Shown here: positions 58,551 to 64,000 of the stretch, in pieces
How the letters are laid out: each line of letters opens with the position of its first letter
Position numbering within the stretch: position 1 is the first letter of the stretch
Origin: Microvirga soli
GTDB taxonomy: Bacteria > Pseudomonadota > Alphaproteobacteria > Rhizobiales > Beijerinckiaceae
Length of the DNA: 64,000 bases
Direction of reading: 5' to 3'
NCBI RefSeq assembly: GCF_016734765.1
Contig: NZ_JAERQE010000014.1
Coordinates: forward strand, 1 to 64,000
Program-made: the position numbers and the translations under genes
Notes under the pieces: model-generated
Seen by the model: the letters and a program-made list of their open reading frames with translations, nothing else
What the model was told of the DNA's origin: nothing
The model's database searches: none

Positions 58551-59048
58551 AGCAAACCCCTTGGGTTCCTGTGATCATAATCACTTCAATGACCCGCGCC
58601 TATCGGAAGCAAATCCTAGAACAAGGGAAAGCTGTCCGCCGACAGCTGCCTGTTACGCTACAGAACCATATAAATCGTGACGTTCAATAGGACTATGCTG
58701 CTGGCGGTACTCCCGATGACCCACAGATTTTGACGACCAGTTCACGCACTCCTTTAAGGACCTAGGTTGGATAGGATTTGCTTTCCCTTCCCAGGACATG
58801 AATTCGTGAACGGCAGGGCTGCCCAAACGGGGCTCGATGCACCGAAGCGCTCTTTGAATTGCGCTCGAACTCAGGCCGACGCGAGATCTATCGAAGTAGG
58901 ATGTCGCCCTTCAGCCATGCACTCACGACCTTCTCCCCTCCAGGAGCGTCCGCTGTTCCCTGCCAGAGCTGACATTCGGCTTACTTCCGGGAAGTGTCAG
59001 TTCCTGCCATTCCGGGAAGCGAATGGTATGAATCTGCAGTCACCTCGA
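58551..59048. other. Intergenic region upstream of the FecR/VWA operon
   Basis: About 500 bases with no supported gene. It contains the CRP-like dyad at 58570-58585 and a perfect 7-bp hairpin AGCTGTC (58630-58636 with 58641-58647). A plus-strand frame at 58767-59402 overlaps rpiR antisense and has shadow composition. Confidence 0.55.
58570..58585. promoter_or_regulatory. CRP-like binding site upstream of the FecR/cyclase operon
   Basis: TGTGA-TCATAA-TCACT matches the CRP consensus TGTGA-N6-TCACA with one mismatch; on the minus strand it reads AGTGA-TTATGA-TCACA. It lies 20-35 bases ahead of the GTG start of the FecR gene, where a bound dimer would probably affect initiation. The inner GTGAT-N4-ATCAC dyad is also Fnr-like. 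Confidence 0.58.
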
Positions 59049-59921
59049 TCACTGATAGAAAGTCCACAGAAGACTTTCACTGAGTTCCTTCAAAGCCGCG
59101 ACCGCATCGGGCCGCTCTCGAGCTACGGCAGCAACGATAGCATCGGCGAGCGCGAAGGCTGCCGTTGGCGAGTTCGGCAACAGCCGGTTCCTTGCCGGGG
59201 CATAAAAGGTTATATCGGCGATAGGCACAAGTGGCGAACTCGGCGCGTCCGTCAATGCCAGCACTGCTGCTCCGCGGTTCTTGGCAAGTTTTGCCAGATC
59301 GACGGTACCGCGGGAATAGCGTGGGAGAGAGATCGCCAGCACAAGATCGTCTGGCCCGACACTCATAATATGTCGGATCGCTTTTTCAGGCCCACCGCGT
59401 GATGATGCAAAGATCACGTTCGCATCAAGATAGAGCGTCAACCCTTCTTCAAGGTGAGCTGCCACATGGTGGCTTGCTCCGGATCCAACGATAAAGATCC
59501 GGCGAGCGCGCAACATGGCTTCCATCGCTTGAGAGCAGGTCTTCTCGTCGATAGCAGCAAGGGTCTCTTCTAAATTGGCTGCCTGATCCTTGATGGCCAT
59601 GACGACGGTCGAGAAGGCGGAGCTTTTCGTGTTATGAGCATCGGCAAGGCTGTCGACGGGAGCCATGGCAAGCCGGAGCGCCGCGGAGAGCGCCGTCCGG
59701 AACTCGCCGTAACCGCCATAGCCAAGAGCGCGAACGAACCGGGTGACCGTCGCGGTGGACGCGCCGCATCGCTCGGCGAACCCTTCAATCGTCATTGTTG
59801 CCGTATCGAGTGGGTTTTGCAGCACGAAATCCGCCGCACGTCGATGGGCACCGCTGAGCGAGGAATAAACCTGCGCAATTCGGTTGGCGAGATCGGTCGT
59901 CGGCTTCAGGACTTGCGGCAT
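59049..59921 (-). CDS. MurR/RpiR family transcriptional regulator
   Basis: This 290-residue regulator has an N-terminal HTH of the RpiR type (GFAERCGASTATVTRFVRALGYGGYGEFR) and a C-terminal SIS phosphosugar-binding domain (ARRIFIVGSGASHHVAAHLEEGL, GPDDLVLAISLPRYSRGTVDLAKLA). It likely senses a phosphorylated or amino sugar, or a related metabolite. AGGGAG precedes the ATG. It is divergent from the peptide-type ABC transporter and is probably its local regulator. An inverted repeat in the shared region is a candidate operator. Confidence 0.92.
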   Translation of the reverse strand: MPQVLKPTTDLANRIAQVYSSLSGAHRRAADFVLQNPLDTATMTIEGFAERCGASTATVTRFVRALGYGGYGEFRTALSAALRLAMAPVDSLADAHNTKSSAFSTVVMAIKDQAANLEETLAAIDEKTCSQAMEAMLRARRIFIVGSGASHHVAAHLEEGLTLYLDANVIFASSRGGPEKAIRHIMSVGPDDLVLAISLPRYSRGTVDLAKLAKNRGAAVLALTDAPSSPLVPIADITFYAPARNRLLPNSPTAAFALADAIVAAVARERPDAVAALKELSESLLWTFYQ

Positions 59922-59949
59922 GGACGCTCCCTGCTGATTGACGTCAGAA

Positions 59950-59979
59950 TATTTTCATGATTTCTAATTTGCGAAAATA
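59950..59979. promoter_or_regulatory. Candidate RpiR operator: inverted TATTTTC/GAAAATA
   Basis: TATTTTC (59950-59956) and its exact complement GAAAATA (59973-59979) are separated by 16 bases. They lie in the A/T-rich 102-base region between the divergent rpiR and transporter genes. The assignment to RpiR is inferred from position and symmetry. Confidence 0.5.
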
Positions 59980-60023
59980 AAACTGTCAAAAAAGCAGCAA
60001 CAAAGAAACCATAGGGATCTTCG

Positions 60024-61634
60024 ATGAGCAATCCTGTTCTATTCGCTTTAGTCGCCGGCACATGCCTGCTCGGCGCTCCCGCCTGGGCCCAGTCTCTCAA
60101 GATCGCGCTCAGCTCGGAGCCGACCGCAATCGACCCACATTATCACGATCTGACGCCGAACAACGCTTTGGTGGCGCATATCTTCGATGGCCTGACCAAG
60201 CAGGACGAGAAGCAGAAGGTGATGCCCAGCCTTGCGACCTCGTGGGAGAACGACGGCAAAAATCGCTGGACCTTCAAGCTTCGCCAGGGAGTGACCTTCT
60301 CCAACGGCAAGCCTTTCTCCGCCGACGACGTGATCTTCAGCTTCTGCCGGACCTTGAAGAACGAGACTGCGATTGCAGGCTCGTTTGCCGACATCACGGG
60401 TAACTTCACGGCTGTCGAGGCACCCGATCCGCATACGATCGTCATCACCACGAAGGCCCCGGATCCCCTCCTGCCGAACTTCCTGTCAGGCCTTGCTATC
60501 CTGAGTTCGTCCATCGTCCCCCATGACAAGCTATCCTTCGACCCGGCCAAGAATTGCGGCGTGACCGGAGCATGGCCGGTCGTCGGCGACTTCAACGATG
60601 GCAAGCTCACCATCGGCACGGGCCCTTACAAGTTCAAGAGCTATGTGAAGGGAACCGGCGTTGAACTCGAGCGCAACGAAAAGTACTGGGGCCCGGCAGA
60701 GCCGTGGGCCAGCGTGAATTTCGTGCCCGTTCCCAATGCCGGGCCGCGCCTGGCAGGTCTGCTCGCCGGCGATTACGACGTAATCGAGAACCCGGCTGCA
60801 CGCGACGTGTCGCGCATCAAGGACGACAAGCGCTTCGGCCACGTGATCACTCCCTCGACCCGCGTGATCTACTTCCAGCTCGATGTGGCGCGCGAACCGA
60901 GCCCGTTCGTAAAGGCGGAGAACGGCAAGAACCCGCTGAAGGATCCGCGCGTGCGCAAGGCAATGTCGCTCGCCATCGACCGCGACGCCATCATCAAGCG
61001 CATCATGGATGGGGCTGCCGAGCCTGCCTATCAGTTCCTGCCCAACGGCATGTTCGGCGCGTTGACTGATCCGCCGAAGCTTGCCTACGATCCGGCCGCG
61101 GCGAAAAAGCTCCTGGCCGAGGCGGGCTATCCGAACGGTTTCCAGATCACGCTCTCGACAACCAACGACCGCTACATCAACGACAGCCAGATCACGCAGG
61201 CCGTTGCGCAGTATCTGACCCAAGTCGGGATTCGCTCCGAGGTGGATGCGATGGCCCGCGCCATCTACTTCCCGCGTCGCGCCAAGAAGGAATTCAGTGT
61301 GGCGCTCGGCGGCTGGGGCTCCACGAGCGGCGAGGCCTCGTCCTTCCTGCGTCAGTGGCCAGCAACCCCAGACGAGGCAAAGACCATCGGCGGCTCGAAC
61401 TACGGCGGCTATAGCGATCCGGAATTCGACAAGCTGATCCGCACCGCCATCGTGACCCTCGACGATGCTAAGCGGGCGGAGATTCTCCAGCAGGCCGGAA
61501 CGAAGGCGATCGAAGGTGGCGCGTTTATTCCGCTGCATTTCGAAAGCACCGTGTGGGCCTACAAGGCGAACCTGAAATATGTCGGCCGCGCGGATCAGTT
61601 CACGATGGCCATGCAGGTCAAGCCCGCGCAGTAA
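60024..61634 (+). CDS. Peptide-type ABC transporter substrate-binding protein (family 5)
   Basis: This 536-residue periplasmic binding protein of the DppA/OppA class has a signal peptide (LFALVAGTCLLGAPAWAQ). Family landmarks include ALSSEPTAIDPHYHDLTPNNA, WTFKLRQGVTFSNGKPFSADDVIFS and VRKAMSLAIDRDAIIKRIMDG. The ligand may be a peptide, but many rhizobial members bind other compounds such as opines or glycosides. AGGGA precedes the ATG. The following permease and ATPase genes are on the same strand, and rpiR is divergent, so sugar- or amino-sugar-linked ligands such as muropeptides are possible. Confidence 0.93.
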   Translation: MSNPVLFALVAGTCLLGAPAWAQSLKIALSSEPTAIDPHYHDLTPNNALVAHIFDGLTKQDEKQKVMPSLATSWENDGKNRWTFKLRQGVTFSNGKPFSADDVIFSFCRTLKNETAIAGSFADITGNFTAVEAPDPHTIVITTKAPDPLLPNFLSGLAILSSSIVPHDKLSFDPAKNCGVTGAWPVVGDFNDGKLTIGTGPYKFKSYVKGTGVELERNEKYWGPAEPWASVNFVPVPNAGPRLAGLLAGDYDVIENPAARDVSRIKDDKRFGHVITPSTRVIYFQLDVAREPSPFVKAENGKNPLKDPRVRKAMSLAIDRDAIIKRIMDGAAEPAYQFLPNGMFGALTDPPKLAYDPAAAKKLLAEAGYPNGFQITLSTTNDRYINDSQITQAVAQYLTQVGIRSEVDAMARAIYFPRRAKKEFSVALGGWGSTSGEASSFLRQWPATPDEAKTIGGSNYGGYSDPEFDKLIRTAIVTLDDAKRAEILQQAGTKAIEGGAFIPLHFESTVWAYKANLKYVGRADQFTMAMQVKPAQ

Positions 61635-61676
61635 GCAAGCAATGAACGAAACTGCGAGCAGATCGGAACGCCCGAC

Positions 61677-62654
61677 ATGACGGCCTACATCCTGCAGCGT
61701 CTGATCCAGAGCGTCCTGGTTCTGCTCGCGGTTTCTGTCGTGGTTTTCCTTGCCGTCTATGGCATCGGAGACCCCATCGAACTCCTGGTTCCTCCACAGG
61801 TCAGCGCTGCCGAACGCACGGCGATGATCCGGCGCCTTGGGCTCGACCTGCCCATCTGGCAGCAATATTTCGGCTTCCTGGGCAATGCCCTGAAAGGCGA
61901 TCTCGGGCGCTCCTTCGTCCACGGTGTTCCGGCCGTCGATCTGATCCTGGCCCGATTGCCTGCAACCTTCGAACTCGTCCTTCTGGCCATGAGCCTTGCC
62001 GCTGTCGTCGGCATTCCGCTCGGTCTCCTAGCCGGTCTCAACCCGGAGAGCCGACCGAGCCGCGCAATCATGGCAGGAACGATCCTTGGCTTTTCCCTTC
62101 CGAGTTTCTGGAAGGGGATGATGCTCATCCTTCTCTTCAGCGTCTTTCTCGGCTGGCTGCCGACAGCAGGGCGCGGCGAGACGGTTTCCGTCCTCGGCCT
62201 TGAGACGAGCCTGTTGACGCTCAACGGGCTGAAGCACCTCACCCTGCCGGCCCTCAACCTCGCCATTCCGAACATGGCGCTGATGATTCGTCTGGTCGCG
62301 GCAGGAACGACGGAAGCGATGACGCAGGACTATGTCAAATACGCCCGCGCCAAAGGCTTGCGCAGCAAACGCATCGTTGGGCGGCATGTGCTGCGCAACA
62401 TCCTGATCCCGGTCGTGACGGTGGCCGGCATGGAATTCGGGAGCCTCGTCGCCTTCTCGACAATCACTGAGACCGTGTTCGCTTGGCCAGGCATGGGCAA
62501 GCTCCTCATCGACAGCATCTACAATCTCGACCGCCCTGTCGTGGTCGCCTATGTCATGCTCGCAACCCTGCTCTTCGTCGCCGTGAATTTCCTCGTCGAC
62601 ATTCTCTACGCGGCGCTCGATCCGCGCGTGAAGCTGACGGGAGAAATGGCATGA
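61677..62654 (+). CDS. ABC transporter permease (DppB-like)
   Basis: This 325-residue permease has the typical start YILQRLIQSVLVLLAVSVVVF and six transmembrane segments. It has the EAA loop around DYVKYARAKGLRSKRIVGRHVLRNILIPVVT and the late VFAWPGMGKLLIDSIYNLDRPVV segment of the DppB family. GGAA lies 8-11 bases upstream of the ATG. The stop codon overlaps the next permease start (ATGA). Confidence 0.93.
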   Translation: MTAYILQRLIQSVLVLLAVSVVVFLAVYGIGDPIELLVPPQVSAAERTAMIRRLGLDLPIWQQYFGFLGNALKGDLGRSFVHGVPAVDLILARLPATFELVLLAMSLAAVVGIPLGLLAGLNPESRPSRAIMAGTILGFSLPSFWKGMMLILLFSVFLGWLPTAGRGETVSVLGLETSLLTLNGLKHLTLPALNLAIPNMALMIRLVAAGTTEAMTQDYVKYARAKGLRSKRIVGRHVLRNILIPVVTVAGMEFGSLVAFSTITETVFAWPGMGKLLIDSIYNLDRPVVVAYVMLATLLFVAVNFLVDILYAALDPRVKLTGEMA

Positions 62655-63565
62655 ACTCGTTGAAGGCGATGCCAGCAACCGTGGGGGCCGACGCCGACAC
62701 GCCGCTGCGCAGACAAGTCCTGCGCCGGATCAGGAGCCGCCCTACGACACGCGGCGCAATGATATTGCTGGCCATCCTCCTGCTCCTCGCACTCCTTGCC
62801 CCCTTTATCGCGCCTCAAAACCCGCATGACCTCGGGTCCTTGAGCGTGATGGACAATCGGCTGGAGCCTGGATCCCAGGGAATGACCGGTATCACCTACT
62901 GGCTCGGTACCGACGCGCAGGGGCGCGACATGCTCAGCGCTATCCTGTATGGACTGAGAACCAGTCTTCTGGTCGGCCTGACATCTACCGTAGGCGCACT
63001 CCTCATCGGCGTCTTCGCAGGTCTCGTTGCTGCGCAATTTGGCGGAGCCGTCGATGCGGCAATCATGCGCGTCGTCGATTTCATGCTCGGCTTCCCGTCG
63101 ATCCTGATCGCCCTGGTGCTGCTCGCCTCGATCGGCCGAGGCATCGACAAAGTGATTGTCGCGATCATCCTGGTGCAATGGGCTCAGTACGCGCGATTGA
63201 TGCGTGCCGCAGCACTCGTCGAACGGCGCAAGGAATACATCGAGGCCGCTGTCAACTTCGGTCTGCCGACGCGGCATATCATGCTGGCGCATCTGCTGCC
63301 AAACTCCATCGGCTCCGTGCTGGTCGTATCGACCATCAGCATCGCGGGCGCGATCACCCTGGAAGCCACCCTTTCCTTCCTTGGGGTCGGAGTTCCGGTG
63401 ACGCAGCCCTCCCTCGGCCTCCTGATCGCAAACGGGTTCGAGTTCCTGCTCTCCGGAGAGTATTGGATCGCAGCCTTCCCCGGGATCGCCCTCGTCTTAC
63501 TGATCATGTCGCTCAACCTCGTGGGTGAGCGCCTGCGCCGCAGCTTCAACGTGAGAGGCCCATGA
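62651..63565 (+). CDS. ABC transporter permease (DppC-like)
   Basis: This 304-residue permease of the DppC type has an N-terminal cytoplasmic stretch, a membrane segment (AMILLAILLLLALLAPFIA), and the family motif YWLGTDAQGRDMLSAILYGLRTSL. The EAA loop is EYIEAAVNFGLPTRHIMLAHLLPNSIG, and the C-terminus includes LSFLGVGVPVTQPSLGLLI. The start at 62651 is set by the ATGA overlap with the first permease. Its stop overlaps the ATPase start in the same way. Confidence 0.93.
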   Translation: MNSLKAMPATVGADADTPLRRQVLRRIRSRPTTRGAMILLAILLLLALLAPFIAPQNPHDLGSLSVMDNRLEPGSQGMTGITYWLGTDAQGRDMLSAILYGLRTSLLVGLTSTVGALLIGVFAGLVAAQFGGAVDAAIMRVVDFMLGFPSILIALVLLASIGRGIDKVIVAIILVQWAQYARLMRAAALVERRKEYIEAAVNFGLPTRHIMLAHLLPNSIGSVLVVSTISIAGAITLEATLSFLGVGVPVTQPSLGLLIANGFEFLLSGEYWIAAFPGIALVLLIMSLNLVGERLRRSFNVRGP

Positions 63566-64000
63566 CGTCGCCGCTGCTCGAAGTTCGCGGATTGAAGACC
63601 GTGTTTCACGATCTCGCGGGCGCGTGGCCCGCTGTCGATGGAGTTGATATTGTCGTGCAGCCAGGCGAGATCGTGGGTCTCGTCGGTGAGTCCGGATCCG
63701 GCAAATCGGTGACCGGATTTTCTCTGGTGCAGTTGATCGACGCTCCGGGCGAGATCGTTGCCGGAGACGTGCTGTTCAAGGGAGAGGATCTGCGCAGAGC
63801 CTCTGAGGAGCGCCTGCGCGATCTGAGGGGCGACCGCATCGCGATGATCTTTCAGGATCCGCTGATGACACTCAATCCCGTTCTCACTATTGGCGAGCAG
63901 ATGTGCGAGGCGATCCTGGAGCACCGTTCCTGCAGCAGGCAGGAGGCCCTGAAGAAATCTTCACTTGCCTTGTCGCGAGTTGGCATTTCCTCTCCAGATG
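63562..64000 (+). CDS. ABC transporter ATP-binding protein (DppD-like), truncated by window end
   Basis: The N-terminal 146 residues of an ABC ATPase are visible: LEVRGLKTVFHDLAGAWPAV, Walker A VGESGSGKSVTG and the Q-loop MIFQDPLMTLNPVLTIGEQM, all typical of DppD/OppD. The gene continues beyond position 64000, so the signature and Walker B motifs are not seen. It overlaps the DppC-like stop by 4 bases. Confidence 0.92.
   Translation, partial: MTSPLLEVRGLKTVFHDLAGAWPAVDGVDIVVQPGEIVGLVGESGSGKSVTGFSLVQLIDAPGEIVAGDVLFKGEDLRRASEERLRDLRGDRIAMIFQDPLMTLNPVLTIGEQMCEAILEHRSCSRQEALKKSSLALSRVGISSPD

Overview
The window looks like a chromosomal segment of an alphaproteobacterium of the order Hyphomicrobiales (Rhizobiales), most plausibly near Methylobacteriaceae/Microvirga. 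The basis is high GC, the order dnaK-dnaJ-pmtA-pyrF followed by dapB and gpmA, rhizobial families (DUF982, DUF6894, DUF1330, DUF2852, DUF1328, DUF2254), RpoH-type (CTTG..CTTATAT) and EcfG-type (GGAAC-N16/17-CGTT) promoter motifs, and dispersed intergenic palindromes. The genus is an inference. There is no IS element, prophage or CRISPR array.

Layout: 0.5-3.4 kb, small conserved genes, an AraC-MGMT fusion and a Crp/Fnr regulator. 3.5-12.6 kb, chaperones dnaK/dnaJ, pmtA, pyrF, a class D beta-lactamase, tandem DUF1330 genes, dapB, gpmA, alkB. 12.7-18 kb, a secreted protein, a TRIC-like channel, grpE and glnD. 18-21.4 kb, an ssuABC-type sulfonate importer with an OsmC-like protein. 21.4-33.7 kb, envelope and housekeeping genes (DUF2254, LpoA-like lipoprotein, rsmI, yraN, lipid kinase, gshB, hemW, TetR, DUF2852, rdgB, rph, hrcA). 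33.7-47.4 kb, a two-gene c-cytochrome operon, a SulP transporter, lepA, MFS, SDR, arsC, an MltB-like transglycosylase, an orphan TRAP binding protein, DUF1328, a RecD-like helicase and an EamA permease. 47.4-50.6 kb, a stress cluster in which a Lys/Ala/Ser-rich histone H1-like protein, a PRC-barrel protein and an SDR each have an EcfG-type promoter. 50.7-53.2 kb, mepA, msrA, a small membrane protein and tRNA-Ser(GGA). 53.5-58.6 kb, an operon of a FecR/cadherin-like/VWA protein and a CHASE2 adenylate cyclase, with a CRP-like TGTGA-N6-TCAC dyad just ahead of it. 59-64 kb, an RpiR regulator divergent from a peptide-type ABC transporter whose ATPase gene runs off the window edge.

The most interesting points are the FecR-VWA/CHASE2-cyclase operon with its possible cAMP-receptor site, the EcfG-controlled cluster containing a eukaryotic-H1-like chromatin protein, and two families of palindromic elements that nearly always begin within a few to a few tens of bases after a stop codon. 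Heat-shock genes are split among three loci (dnaKJ, grpE, hrcA), with RpoH-like promoters visible before dnaK and grpE and no CIRCE element noticed.
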